DNA of 64,000 nt from Flavobacteriia bacterium (GTDB taxonomy: Bacteria; Bacteroidota; Bacteroidia; Flavobacteriales; Flavobacteriaceae). Location of the stretch: NCBI GenBank assembly GCA_013298525.1, contig JAAFHW010000001.1, positions 1 through 64,000 on the forward strand. Direction: 5' to 3'. Shown piece by piece: positions 27,468 to 36,359 of the stretch; within the stretch, counting starts at the first letter, position 1, and the number at the start of each line of letters is the position of its first letter. A program made the position numbers and the translations under genes. The notes below the pieces were generated by a model. That model did not search any database, was not told the DNA's origin, and saw only the letters and a list, made by a program, of their open reading frames with translations.

Positions 27468-29597
27468 TTACAGTATCATTGTAAGTTGTATTCTCTTCCT
27501 ATCCTCATCAACCTCAACGACCTTTACTTGAACGTGTTGGTGAAGTTTTACGACTTCATTTACATCACTAACAAATCCTGCTTTTAATTGGGAAATGTGA
27601 ACCAAACCACTTTCTTTTACTCCAATATCTACAAAACATCCAAAAGCGGTGATGTTGTTTACAATTCCAGGTAAAATCATTCCGGTGCGAACGTCTTTTA
27701 TGGTTTTAACATTTGGGTCAAATTCGAAAACTTTTGCCGCTTTTCTTGGATCTAATCCTGGTTTTACTAATTCTTTCAGAATGTCTTTTATACCAAGAAT
27801 TCCGATGGTTTCATTGGTGTAACTTTCTGGTTTTATTAAGGCAATTTTTTCTTTGTTGGCTATTAATTCGTTAACCGAAATTTTTAAATCTTTTGCCATT
27901 TTCTCCACAATTGGATAAGCTTCTGGATGTACCGCCGAATTATCTAAAGGATTTTTTCCATTGTGAATTCTAACGAAAGCTGCAGCTTGTTGATACGCTT
28001 TTTCACCAAGTCTTGGCACTTTTTTAATTTGTTTTCTATCTTCAAACGGACCATTTTCTTGACGATAAGCAATAATGTTTTCGGCCATCTTCTCTCCTAT
28101 TCCACTGACATAACTCAACAATGATTTACTTGCTGTATTGATGTTAATTCCGACCGAATTCACACATCTAATTACGGTGTTGTCCAATTCTTCTTTCAAT
28201 TTTGTTTGATCTACATCGTGCTGGTATTGACCAACTCCTATTGACTTGGCATCGATTTTTACCAATTCTGCTAAAGGATCTGAAAGTCGTCTTCCAATAG
28301 AAACCGAACCTCGAACCGTTACATCATAATTTGGAAATTCGTCGCGAGCAATTTTACTTGCTGAATAAATGGATGCTCCAGCTTCTGAAACCACAAAAAC
28401 CTGAACTGGTTTATCGAAAGCAATTTTCTTGATGAAAAATTCGGTTTCGCGACTTGCGGTTCCGTTTCCTATAGAAATGGCTTCGATGTTGTAAGCATTT
28501 ACCATCGATTTTATCTTTTTCATCGCCATTGCTGTTTCATTTTGTGGCTGATGTGGATAAATGGTTTCGTTATATAATAAATCACCTTTTTCATCTAAGC
28601 AAACCACTTTACAGCCACTTCTGTAACCTGGATCAATAGCTAAAATTCGTTTTTCTCCTAAAGGTGGCGCAAGTAAAAGCTGACTCAAGTTTCCGGCGAA
28701 AACATCTATCGCTTTTATGTCGGCTTTGGCTTTGGCTTCTTGTAACGTTTCATTCGAAATGGCAGGATGAAGTAATCTTTTGAAACTATCTTCAATGGCC
28801 AATTGAACATGATTAATAGATGGGCTATTACCATTTTTGATTATGATTTCATCTATCAAATCGTAAGTTTCATCAATATCGGTTTCTATTTTTAGTTTTA
28901 TAAAACCTTCATTTTCTGCACGAAGCATTGCTAATAATCTATGTGAAGGTGCTTTTGACAAAGGTTCTGCCCAATCAAAATATTGTTTGAATTTTTGAGC
29001 GTCTTCTTCTTCGGCTTTCTTTTTTACAACTTTGGTTTCGATAACGGCTTTTCGGTTGTACAATCGTCGTAAACTTTGACGCACGGCAATATTTTCGTTT
29101 ATCCATTCGGCAACAATATCTCTTGCGCCTTGCAACGCTTCTTCTTCATTTTCAACATTTTTATTAATGTATTGTGTTGAAAGAAAATCTACATCATCAT
29201 TTTTTTGAGCTAAAATCAAAGTTGCTAATGGTTCTAATCCGTTTTCGCGAGCAACATCAGCACGCGTTTTTTTCTTCTTTTTATATGGTAAATACAAGTC
29301 TTCAACTTCTTGTAAATCAAAAGATTTTTCAATTTTCGATTTTAAATCTGGCGTAAGCTGACCTTGTTCTTCAATGGTTTTTAGGATGCTTTCTTTTCGT
29401 TTTACAATTTCGTCATATTGCTTAGAAAGTTTGGCAATATTTTCCACTTGAACCTCATCAAGATTTCCGGTTTGGTCTTTTCGGTATCGAGAAATAAATG
29501 GAATGGTACAATCTTCTGAAAGCAATTTTAAAGTTGCTTCAATGTTTTTAGGAGTTGTGTTTACTTGGCTTTGAATGAATTGAATGTTAGTCATCAA
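27468..29597 (-). CDS. tex: Tex-family RNA-binding transcription accessory protein
   Basis: This 709-aa cytosolic protein has the full Tex layout. A helical N-terminal region (ISRYRKDQTGNLDEVQVENI, EDLYLPYKKKKKTRADVAREN) is followed by a YqgF/RNaseH-like domain (GEKRILAIDPGYRSGCKVVCL, about 315-440). Helix-hairpin-helix motifs follow (ININTASKSLLSYVSGIGEKMAENI, about 485-560), then a C-terminal S1 domain (GMILPGIVNNITAFGCFVDIG, about 635-709). Tex binds RNA and affects transcription and DNA repair in other bacteria. Its start is 9 bp past the upstream small membrane protein gene. Confidence 0.95.
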   Translation of the reverse strand: MMTNIQFIQSQVNTTPKNIEATLKLLSEDCTIPFISRYRKDQTGNLDEVQVENIAKLSKQYDEIVKRKESILKTIEEQGQLTPDLKSKIEKSFDLQEVEDLYLPYKKKKKTRADVARENGLEPLATLILAQKNDDVDFLSTQYINKNVENEEEALQGARDIVAEWINENIAVRQSLRRLYNRKAVIETKVVKKKAEEEDAQKFKQYFDWAEPLSKAPSHRLLAMLRAENEGFIKLKIETDIDETYDLIDEIIIKNGNSPSINHVQLAIEDSFKRLLHPAISNETLQEAKAKADIKAIDVFAGNLSQLLLAPPLGEKRILAIDPGYRSGCKVVCLDEKGDLLYNETIYPHQPQNETAMAMKKIKSMVNAYNIEAISIGNGTASRETEFFIKKIAFDKPVQVFVVSEAGASIYSASKIARDEFPNYDVTVRGSVSIGRRLSDPLAELVKIDAKSIGVGQYQHDVDQTKLKEELDNTVIRCVNSVGININTASKSLLSYVSGIGEKMAENIIAYRQENGPFEDRKQIKKVPRLGEKAYQQAAAFVRIHNGKNPLDNSAVHPEAYPIVEKMAKDLKISVNELIANKEKIALIKPESYTNETIGILGIKDILKELVKPGLDPRKAAKVFEFDPNVKTIKDVRTGMILPGIVNNITAFGCFVDIGVKESGLVHISQLKAGFVSDVNEVVKLHQHVQVKVVEVDEDRKRIQLTMIL

Positions 29598-29606
29598 TAA
29601 AATTTA

Positions 29607-29942
29607 TTAATTTGGATTGGAATGTGAATATATTTTTAAACCAATTTCTACATATAGATATCCTATAGGAATGTTTAATAACATAATTCCAAGAGTTAGA
29701 AGAATTTGATTTGTTATTTGCTTTTGTTTTAATTGAAAAAATAATGTAACAAACTGATAAGTATTAACAAAAAAAGCAGCTACAATAAAGAGTAAACTAA
29801 AATAAATCATTCCGTTAAACTCTGTGAAATAAAATATTAGCAACAAAATAGAGGCAACCAAAAAAGTTAAAAAAGCAACTTTTTTAGAGTTAGAAATGGT
29901 TTGATTTATATGAATTAGATTGTCTTTCAAATTTATATGCAA
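29607..29942 (-). CDS. Small membrane protein, unknown function
   Basis: This 111-aa protein has three hydrophobic segments (KVAFLTFLVASILLLIFYF, IYFSLLFIVAAFFVNTYQFV and ILLTLGIMLLNIPIGYLYV), predicted as inner-membrane helices. The amphipathic N-terminus (KDNLIHINQTISNSK) is hydrophilic. I do not recognise a family. It overlaps the end of rpiB by 10 bp and is followed 9 bp later by tex, so it is probably co-transcribed with both. Confidence 0.7.
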   Translation of the reverse strand: MHINLKDNLIHINQTISNSKKVAFLTFLVASILLLIFYFTEFNGMIYFSLLFIVAAFFVNTYQFVTLFFQLKQKQITNQILLTLGIMLLNIPIGYLYVEIGLKIYSHSNPN

Positions 29943-30364
29943 CTAATTTTATCAACTCTTGTTGCGTGTCTTCCTCCTTCAAAATCAGTATTTAAAAAAG
30001 TATCAACAATTTCAATCGCTTGCTGGATAGATGTAAATCGCGCTGGAATACTTACTACATTTGCATTATTATGCTGGCGCGCAAGCGCCGAAATTTCTTT
30101 GGTCCAACAAAGAGCTGCTCTAATTCCTTGATGTTTGTTGGCAGTCATTGCAATTCCATTACCACTTCCACAAATAACTATTCCTAAATCGGCTTTTCCT
30201 GATTCAACATCGGTAGCAACTGGATGACCAAAATCTGGATAATCAACACTATCAAAAGTATCGGTTCCGTGGTTTAAAATTTCGTGTCCTTTTGATGTTA
30301 AATAATGAACAATTGCTTTTTTATAATCTGGTCCTGCGTGATCGTTTCCGATTGAGATTTTCAT
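29933..30364 (-). CDS. rpiB: Ribose-5-phosphate isomerase B
   Basis: This 143-aa enzyme interconverts ribose-5-phosphate and ribulose-5-phosphate. It has SIGNDHAGPDYKKAIVHYL, SVDYPDFGHPVATDV, the active-site CGSGNGIAMTANKHQGIRAALC, and HNNANVVSIPARF. The track ORF starts 57 bp upstream, but the family N-terminus is MKISIGNDHAG, so the start at 30364 is used. It overlaps the downstream small membrane gene by 10 bp. Immediately upstream lies the 670-bp AT-rich gene-free region. Confidence 0.95.
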   Translation of the reverse strand: MKISIGNDHAGPDYKKAIVHYLTSKGHEILNHGTDTFDSVDYPDFGHPVATDVESGKADLGIVICGSGNGIAMTANKHQGIRAALCWTKEISALARQHNNANVVSIPARFTSIQQAIEIVDTFLNTDFEGGRHATRVDKISCI

Positions 30365-30421
30365 ATTAATTTGAGTTGTAGTTGTGGAAACAAATTTAGT
30401 TAATCTTATTTGTATTTCCAT

Positions 30422-31036
30422 TTGATTTTTATAAAAATATAACTGCTTGATTTGCTTACGTTAAGGAAATATTGTTAATAAGATATATTTATAAGTAGCT
30501 GTAAATCATTACATTTTATTTAATTCAAATGTTAAAATTTTACATTGTTAATAGTGATTTGTAATTCGTTGATAATCAGTTAACGTTAAGTTAACATCAA
30601 TTGTTAACAACTTAAGATAGAAATTTAGAAGTTTTTCTTGGTTGTATGTAAATTAATTGTAATCAAAAATTGGTATTAAAAATCCAAATTTAGTTTCGTG
30701 AATTTTTAGAAAAGTTATCAATATAAAAAAGTACTTTTTCAACAGAAATTAACAATCAAAGTTATCTACAAAATGTTTGCTTTTTTACTTGTTAACAACT
30801 GTTAATGAAATCTAAAAATTACTTCAAAATGAAGGATTTACTTTCTTAAAACTATGTTGATAAATCGGTATAAAAAAGTATAACTTGAAAATCAACTTTT
30901 AAAAATTAAAGTTATTGTACAAATTAACACGCTATAATAACCATCATAAATTAATTTAAATTTAAATTTTCTTTTTGTTGTTTTTAATAGATGTTGAAAA
31001 CTTTCAAATTTTAGAAAATAGAAAAGAAAATATATT
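30422..31036. other. AT-rich gene-free region, candidate replication origin
   Basis: This is the longest interval without a gene in the window; no ORF or RNA was recognised. It contains GTTAAC four times (30579, 30590, 30603, 30791) and a 12-base direct repeat TTGTTAACAACT (30601 and 30789). DnaA-box-like 9-mers are TTATCAACG (30567-30575, minus), TTATCAATA (30715), TTATCTACA (30762) and TTATCAACA (30855-30863, minus). A very AT-rich stretch follows near 30945-30970. Flanking genes point away from it, mainly minus to the left and plus to the right. None of the boxes is a perfect TTATCCACA and dnaA is not nearby, so oriC is an inference. Confidence 0.45.
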
Positions 31037-31270
31037 TTATACTATTTCTAAATTTGTATTTAAGTTATTTAAAATCTCTTTTACTTTTTCAATATCGTTT
31101 GGATGTACTTTTAAATCAATTCCGCCGTAAGCATAACTTGCTAATGGATCAACAGCTATTAAATTTTCATTTTGAAATAAATACGGAATTCCTTCATGGT
31201 CTAAAATAGATTTTAAAACCATGATTTCGTGAGCAAAATTAAATGTAGCAACAGTTATGAATTCAGACAT
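31037..31270 (-). CDS. DUF2007-type small protein
   Basis: This roughly 77-aa protein, MSEFITVATFNFAHEIMVLKSILDHEGIPYLFQNENLI..., matches the DUF2007 (putative signal-transducing) fold. A beta-alpha-beta unit (FNFAHEIMVLKSILDHEGIPYLF) is followed by GGIDLKVHPNDIEKVKEIL. The track start is 24 bp further upstream; MSEFITV is the better start. It is cytosolic with unknown function. It is divergent from rnr and flanks the candidate origin. Confidence 0.8.
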   Translation of the reverse strand: MSEFITVATFNFAHEIMVLKSILDHEGIPYLFQNENLIAVDPLASYAYGGIDLKVHPNDIEKVKEILNNLNTNLEIV

Positions 31271-31322
31271 TTCTATTTTTTTATAAAGATACAAAAGTTA
31301 TATTTTCGATAAATCTATTCGC

Positions 31323-31344
31323 TATTTTCTATTTTCTATTTTCT
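31323..31344. repeat. Short tandem repeat TATTTTC x3
   Basis: Three copies of the 7-mer TATTTTC stand in tandem between the DUF2007 gene and rnr. Similar pyrimidine-rich words (CTATTTTCTAT, CTAACTTCTAAC) occur in other gaps of the window, near 36850 and 49120. No function is visible. Confidence 0.5.
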
Positions 31345-31379
31345 TCTTCGTAATTTTAAACTTTATTAGAAAAAAGATT

Positions 31380-33560
31380 ATGAGTAAATTCCCAAAAAAG
31401 TTTGGAAAAAAAGAGAAAACTTTCTCTGAAAAGATTTTAAAAATACTATCACAAAACGCAAATAAACCATTCAATTACAAGCAAATATGTGCTGTTCTTG
31501 AATTGAACGATACAAAAAGTAGAAACGAAATTATTAAAGATTTAAAAATTCTTACTGCTCAAAAAGTAATTATTGAAAGTGAGCCAGGAAAATATTTAGT
31601 AAAAGCAGTTTCGCAAGATTACTACGAAGGAACGATTGATATGACTTCTCGAAGAACCGCATATTTTATTTGCGACGAGTTTGAAGATGATGTTTTTATT
31701 CCAACGAATAATTTGAATCACGCGTTAGATAAAGACAAAGTTAAGGTTTATGTTTATAACCGTCGTCGTGGTAAAAAACCAGAAGGTGAAGTAATTGAGG
31801 TTCTTGAAAGAGCTAAAACAGAATTCGTTGGAGTAATTGACATTCAAAAGAATTTTGCTTTTGTAACTACTGCCAATGCTAAAATGTACACCGATATTTT
31901 CATTCCAAAAGATAAATATAATGGAGCTGAACAAGGCGATGTTGTTGTTGTAAAAATTGAAGATTGGCCAAAGAAAGCCGATTCACCTTTTGGTTCAGTA
32001 ATCAATGTTTTAGGAAAACCAGGAGAACATGATACTGAAATTCACGCGATTCTTGCTGAGTATGGTTTGCCTTATGATTTTCCTGTAGAAGTGGAAGTTT
32101 TTGCACAAAAATTAGATACGGCGATTCATCCGGAAGAAATTGCAAAGCGTCGTGATATGCGTGATACTTTGACGTATACTATTGATCCAAAAGATGCTAA
32201 AGATTTTGATGATGCTTTATCGTTCAAAAAATTAGAGAACGGAAATTATGAAATCGGAATTCACATTGCCGATGTTTCACATTATTTGCAAGAAGGAACA
32301 ATTCTAGATGATGAAGCTTACAACAGAGCGACTTCGGTTTATTTAGTTGATAGAGTTGTGCCAATGTTGCCTGAAGTTTTATCCAATTTTGCTTGTTCAC
32401 TTCGTCCGAATGAAGAAAAATATACGTTTTCAGCCATTTTCGAAATTGATAATAAAGCAACTGTTTTAAATCAATGGTTTGGTAGAACGGTAATTAATTC
32501 TGATCAACGTTTTGCTTATGAAGAAGCTCAAGTGATTATTGAAACCAAATCTTCTACAATTCCAGCTGAAATTTCATTAACTGGAAATGAGTATAAAGCT
32601 TCTGATGAAATTACAGAAGCTACTTTAAAATTAGATGAATTAGCAAAAATTCTTCGTAGAAAAAGAATGAATGAAGGTGCTATTTCATTTGATAAAGTGG
32701 AAGTAAAATTCAACTTAGATGAAAATGGTGAACCAGAAGGTGTTTATTTCAAAGTTTCAAAAGATGCTAATCATTTGATAGAAGAATTCATGCTTTTAGC
32801 GAATAGAAAAGTAGCAGAATTTATTGGAAAACAAAAGAAAACATTTGTATATAGAATTCACGATGAACCTAATGAAGACAAGCTTTTTGCAATGCAAGCT
32901 TTGATTTCAAAATTTGGTTACAAAATGGATTTACGTGATAAAAAAGATATTTCAAAATCATTGAATAAATTAATGGAAGATGTCAATGGTAAGAAAGAGC
33001 AAAATCTAATAGATACGTTAGCCATTAGAACAATGAGTAAAGCTAAATACTCAACAGAAAATATTGGTCACTACGGATTAGCTTTTGATTATTACAGTCA
33101 TTTTACATCGCCAATTAGACGTTATCCTGACGTTATGGTACATAGATTACTTCAATATTATTTAGATGGCGGAAAATCGGTTTCTGCAGAAGAATTTGAA
33201 GAAAAATGCGAACATTCAAGTAATATGGAAAGTTTAGCCACAAATGCCGAACGTGATTCGATTAAGTACATGCAAATTAAATACATGCAAGATCACAAAG
33301 ACGAAGAGTTTTTGGGCGTAATTTCTGGTGTAACCGAATGGGGAATTTATGTAGAAATCATTTCTAATAAATGCGAAGGAATGTGTAGAATTCGTGAAAT
33401 AAAAGATGATTATTACACGTTTGATGAAAAACAATATGCTTTAGTTGGCGAAATTTCTAAAAGTTTACTACAATTAGGTGACGAAGTTTACGTTAAAGTT
33501 AAAAATGCCGATTTGGTTAAAAAACAATTAGATTTTACTTTTTTAAGAAAGAATGAATAA
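31380..33560 (+). CDS. rnr: Ribonuclease R (3'-5' exoribonuclease)
   Basis: This 726-aa RNase II-family exonuclease degrades structured RNA. It has a winged-helix N-terminus (about 15-75) and OB/cold-shock domains (about 80-220). The RNB catalytic domain begins near DPKDAKDFDDALS (about 268-280), with the acidic metal ligands and HIADVSHYL. The RNB end is HFTSPIRRYPDVMVHRLL, and a C-terminal S1 domain follows (GVISGVTEWGIYVEI). A Lys-rich start (MSKFPKKFGKKEK) is normal for RNase R. Its last 8 bp overlap the following small membrane protein gene. Confidence 0.97.
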   Translation: MSKFPKKFGKKEKTFSEKILKILSQNANKPFNYKQICAVLELNDTKSRNEIIKDLKILTAQKVIIESEPGKYLVKAVSQDYYEGTIDMTSRRTAYFICDEFEDDVFIPTNNLNHALDKDKVKVYVYNRRRGKKPEGEVIEVLERAKTEFVGVIDIQKNFAFVTTANAKMYTDIFIPKDKYNGAEQGDVVVVKIEDWPKKADSPFGSVINVLGKPGEHDTEIHAILAEYGLPYDFPVEVEVFAQKLDTAIHPEEIAKRRDMRDTLTYTIDPKDAKDFDDALSFKKLENGNYEIGIHIADVSHYLQEGTILDDEAYNRATSVYLVDRVVPMLPEVLSNFACSLRPNEEKYTFSAIFEIDNKATVLNQWFGRTVINSDQRFAYEEAQVIIETKSSTIPAEISLTGNEYKASDEITEATLKLDELAKILRRKRMNEGAISFDKVEVKFNLDENGEPEGVYFKVSKDANHLIEEFMLLANRKVAEFIGKQKKTFVYRIHDEPNEDKLFAMQALISKFGYKMDLRDKKDISKSLNKLMEDVNGKKEQNLIDTLAIRTMSKAKYSTENIGHYGLAFDYYSHFTSPIRRYPDVMVHRLLQYYLDGGKSVSAEEFEEKCEHSSNMESLATNAERDSIKYMQIKYMQDHKDEEFLGVISGVTEWGIYVEIISNKCEGMCRIREIKDDYYTFDEKQYALVGEISKSLLQLGDEVYVKVKNADLVKKQLDFTFLRKNE

Positions 33561-33852
33561 AATTAAAAGTTATATAAAAAATAATATTTCAGTATTTTCT
33601 ATCACAGGAATACTTGTGTTGGTAGTATTTTTGCTTTTTAATATAAATTATCAAAGAACTGAAAACGAAAGAGATATTGTATTGGTGTATAATTTAATAT
33701 TAATTCCAATTTTTATTTTATTCTTCCTATTTGATTTTTTAATTAAAAAATGTATCTATTCAAGATTAAAATTAAATCTTTTTCAGTTTTTTGTTTTGTT
33801 AATTATCTCATTATTTTTTTATTATAAATTTTATCAATTATGTCAAGATTAA
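33553..33852 (+). CDS. Small membrane protein, unknown function
   Basis: This 99-aa protein has three hydrophobic segments (ISVFSITGILVLVVFLLFNI, IVLVYNLILIPIFILFFLFDFLI, LFQFFVLLIISLFFYYKFY). No family was recognised. It starts 8 bp inside the end of rnr and overlaps the next gene by 13 bp, so translational coupling rnr / this / DUF2807 is likely. Composition is extremely AT-rich, typical of small membrane genes here. Confidence 0.65.
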   Translation: MNKIKSYIKNNISVFSITGILVLVVFLLFNINYQRTENERDIVLVYNLILIPIFILFFLFDFLIKKCIYSRLKLNLFQFFVLLIISLFFYYKFYQLCQD

Positions 33853-34508
33853 TTTTTTTATTTTTTTTTATTTTTTCAATTTCTTTTGCACAAACCGAAA
33901 AAAATGTTGGTGATTTTAATAAAGTAACTTCTTTTGATCAAATTGAAGTTTTACTAATTCCTTCTGATGAAAATAAAGTGGTTCTTGACGGTTCAGGTTC
34001 AGAAGATGTTGAAATTGTTAATAAAAATGGAGAGTTAAAAATTAGAATGCGTTTAACAAAAATGCTATCTGGAGATAATATTTCAGCTACAGTTTATTAC
34101 AAAAATATAGATGCAGTAGAAGCTAATGAAGGATCAAGAATTTCTTCTGAAGCTACATTTAAAGCTACCACTTTTGATATCATTGCAAAAGAAGGATCGC
34201 AAATTAAAATCAAAATAAATGTAGATAGATTAACAGTAAGAGTTGCTAATGGTTCTACTATTTCAATCTCTGGAACTGCTAAAAATCAAGATGTTTTAAT
34301 CAATTCTGGTGGAATTTATGAAGCTGAAAGACTTAAAACTAGTCAAACTATAATTACTGCAAATGCTGGTGGAGATGCCGATGTTTATGCAACCGATTTG
34401 GTTGACGCAAAAGTTCGTGCAGGCGGTGATATTAGAATCTACGGTAAACCAAAACAAATCAATCAAAAAATTGTTGCAGGCGGAACAATTAAAGAAGGAA
34501 ATGATTAG
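33840..34508 (+). CDS. Head-GIN domain protein (DUF2807)
   Basis: This 222-aa exported protein has a signal peptide (RLIFLFFFIFSISFAQ). The mature part is a DUF2807 right-handed beta-helix-like domain: an N-terminal VGDFNKVTSFDQIEVLLIPSDENKVVLDGSGSEDV and a Gly-rich repeated pattern (NAGGDADVYATDLVDAKVRAGGDIRIYGKPKQI). These are widespread periplasmic or surface auto-transporter-like adhesin proteins of unknown function in Bacteroidota. It overlaps the previous gene by 13 bp. Confidence 0.9.
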   Translation: MSRLIFLFFFIFSISFAQTEKNVGDFNKVTSFDQIEVLLIPSDENKVVLDGSGSEDVEIVNKNGELKIRMRLTKMLSGDNISATVYYKNIDAVEANEGSRISSEATFKATTFDIIAKEGSQIKIKINVDRLTVRVANGSTISISGTAKNQDVLINSGGIYEAERLKTSQTIITANAGGDADVYATDLVDAKVRAGGDIRIYGKPKQINQKIVAGGTIKEGND

Positions 34509-34592
34509 TACTTTTTGTTTTTCAGAATAAAAGTTAGATATTTGATGAAGCAAAGTTTATTCTTTTAAACTTCAAATCCATAAACTTTTTAA

Positions 34593-35276
34593 ATGATAAA
34601 CGATATATTATCTGCCATACCTTGGGGAATTTTACTTGCATTTACTGTTGGTCCAGTATTTTTTGTACTTCTTGAAACTAGTATTACTAAAGGATTTAGA
34701 GCAGCTATGGTTTTTGACTTTGGAGTAGTTTTTGCCGATTTTGTATTCATTCTTATTGCTTATTTTTCTACCAATCAAATACTTGAAAAACTTAAAGACG
34801 ATCCAGGATTATTTATCTTTGGTGGCGCTGTAATGTTGGTTTACGGAATCATTTCATATGTAAAAGAAAAAAAGAGTTACAAAAAGCAACTTGATGAAGA
34901 ACTTGAAGATGATAATATCCAAAAAAACAACTACTTAGGTTTATTTTTTAAAGGATTTCTTTTAAATTTCATCAACATTGGAGTCTTAGCTTTTTGGATG
35001 GGAATCATCATTGTTTTTGGTCCAAAATTAAATATGGAAACAAACAGAATTGTTCTTTTCATAGCTTGTATTATCCTTACTTATTTCGCTGTTGATATCA
35101 TAAAAATCATGGTTGCCAAACAACTAAAATCAAGAATGACACCACACAATATTTACAAGATAAAAAGAGTTATCAGTATTATTCTAATGATTTTTGGTGG
35201 TTTTTTAATGGCGCAAGGTTTCTTCCCAAAAGAAAAAGAAATGATAAAAGAGAAGTTAGAGCAGTTGAAGGATTAA
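34593..35276 (+). CDS. LysE/RhtB-family exporter
   Basis: This 227-aa inner-membrane protein has six predicted helices. The start MINDILSAIPWGILLAFTVGPVFFVLLETSITKGFRAAMVFDFG is the LysE signature, with the conserved G-P in TM1. The family exports amino acids or small metabolites. A charged cytoplasmic loop (KEKKSYKKQLDEELEDDN) lies in the middle. It is separated from the DUF2807 gene by 84 bp. Substrate unknown. Confidence 0.9.
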   Translation: MINDILSAIPWGILLAFTVGPVFFVLLETSITKGFRAAMVFDFGVVFADFVFILIAYFSTNQILEKLKDDPGLFIFGGAVMLVYGIISYVKEKKSYKKQLDEELEDDNIQKNNYLGLFFKGFLLNFINIGVLAFWMGIIIVFGPKLNMETNRIVLFIACIILTYFAVDIIKIMVAKQLKSRMTPHNIYKIKRVISIILMIFGGFLMAQGFFPKEKEMIKEKLEQLKD

Positions 35277-35345
35277 TGCCAGTAATTTATTATTTTTATG
35301 CTATTGATGAAAAACGGAAAGAATTCATAAAAAATTAAAACAAAT

Positions 35346-35840
35346 ATGAAAAATATTTTATTGATATTTTTTTTGTCATCGCTTAATATGTATAGTGTTT
35401 TTGGACAAAAAAACATATATAATTTAAGCAATCAAATTCATATAACTAACATACGCCTGGAAAGATCAACAGGAAATGTTTATTCAAAAATTCCTGAAAG
35501 AAAACTTGTAGAATTAGACTTCTTAAGAGAAAATGATAGTGTTAGTTTAGTCACTAAAATTTATAATACAGATTCCGAAAAATCTAAAATTCACAAAGTT
35601 CCATCCATAATAAAAACATCAATTTTTGACAGTATTGTCGGAAAATTAAACAAACTTAATATCGAAAAAATAGAATATGATTTTAACATAGCCGATGGAA
35701 TTTCCTATAATTTATTTTTTGGTAACTCAAAATATTCCATAAACTTATCAATTCATACAATCGGAATTGATGATGAAAAAACAGAATACGAAGAGTTTTT
35801 AAGAACATTCAATTATGTGTGGAAACAGTTTGAAGAATAG
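35346..35840 (+). CDS. Exported protein, unknown function
   Basis: This 164-aa protein has a signal peptide (MKNILLIFFLSSLNMYSVFGQ). The mature part is mixed alpha/beta with no cysteine pattern or known motif; I do not recognise a family. The gene is AT-rich. It is 69 bp after the LysE-type gene and followed by a 400-bp non-coding interval with the tRNA-Cys fragment array. Confidence 0.65.
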   Translation: MKNILLIFFLSSLNMYSVFGQKNIYNLSNQIHITNIRLERSTGNVYSKIPERKLVELDFLRENDSVSLVTKIYNTDSEKSKIHKVPSIIKTSIFDSIVGKLNKLNIEKIEYDFNIADGISYNLFFGNSKYSINLSIHTIGIDDEKTEYEEFLRTFNYVWKQFEE

Positions 35841-36124
35841 TCGCCTAAAAGCTTTTTAAAGTAATGGTGAGTCTCGGAATTTTTTGAAATTAGAAAAGGT
35901 ATTTAATTTAATATTTAAACTTTAGTAGAATTCTTTTTTTATGAGATTATTCATTTCCATGAAAGAAAAATAATGTTTTAAGGAAAGGATTCGAACACAA
36001 CTTTAATTAATTTTTTCTAAAAATTTAATATAAAAAAAGAGACACATTTCTGTATCTCTTCTTGAGGCATCGTCCGGATTCGAACACAACTTTAATCAAT
36101 TTTTTCTAAAAATTTACAATAAAA

Positions 36125-36150
36125 AAACCTCCAAGTTTCCTTGAAGGTTT
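36125..36150 (-). terminator. Copy of the tRNA-Cys terminator hairpin inside the repeat array
   Basis: AAACCTCCAAG/CTTGAAGGTTT stem with TTTC loop and an A-run on the plus strand (T-run on minus), identical to the hairpin that follows the functional tRNA. It belongs to the second repeat unit. Confidence 0.75.
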
Positions 36151-36214
36151 TAGAGGCATCGTCCGGATTCGAACATATCTTTAATTAATTTTTTCTAAAA
36201 ATTTATAATAAAAA

Positions 36215-36240
36215 AAACCTCCAAGTTTCCTTGAAGGTTT
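36215..36240 (-). terminator. Intrinsic terminator of tRNA-Cys
   Basis: Stem AAACCTCCAAG with CTTGAAGGTTT, one mismatch, 4-base loop, and a T-run on the minus strand. It begins 4 bp past the tRNA 3' end. Confidence 0.85.
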
Positions 36241-36243
36241 CAG

Positions 36244-36314
36244 AGGCATCGTCCGGATTCGAACCGGAGTAGGAGCTTTTGCAGAGCCCAGCCTAGCCGC
36301 TCGGCCACGACGCC
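36244..36314 (-). tRNA. tRNA-Cys (GCA)
   Basis: The minus strand folds as a complete cloverleaf. The acceptor is GGCGTCG/CGATGCC and the D-arm GCCGAGCGGC. The anticodon stem GGGCT/AGCTC has loop CTGCAAA, giving anticodon GCA. The T-arm is CCGG TTCGAAT CCGG. The discriminator is U, and CCA is not encoded. It is the functional parent of the tandem 3' fragments downstream. Confidence 0.95.
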
Positions 36315-36359
36315 AATTATTTATTGGATTGCAAATATAAAACAAAAATCCCAAAAAGC

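Larger units (their letters stand above)
35987..36243. repeat. Tandem array of tRNA-Cys 3' ends, spacer and terminator (89-90 bp period)
   Basis: Units contain the 3' 22 bases of tRNA-Cys from the T-loop through the acceptor (complete at 36064-36085 and 36153-36174; only ggattcgaac at 35987-35996). Each is followed by a shared AT-rich spacer (ctttaattaattttttc...) and a hairpin. The two units nearest the tRNA share the hairpin acctccaag...cttgaaggt with the functional gene; the outermost has a different hairpin (agagac...gtatctct). The break lies inside the T-loop. None of the fragments can fold as a tRNA. Confidence 0.9.

Noticed and set aside
33553-34508. Toxin-antitoxin pair
   Set aside because: The first is a three-helix membrane protein and the second a DUF2807 exported protein; no toxin or antitoxin motif.
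35987-36264. CRISPR-like regular repeats
   Set aside because: The spacers are nearly identical and repeat units are tRNA-Cys 3' ends with terminators; no cas genes are nearby.
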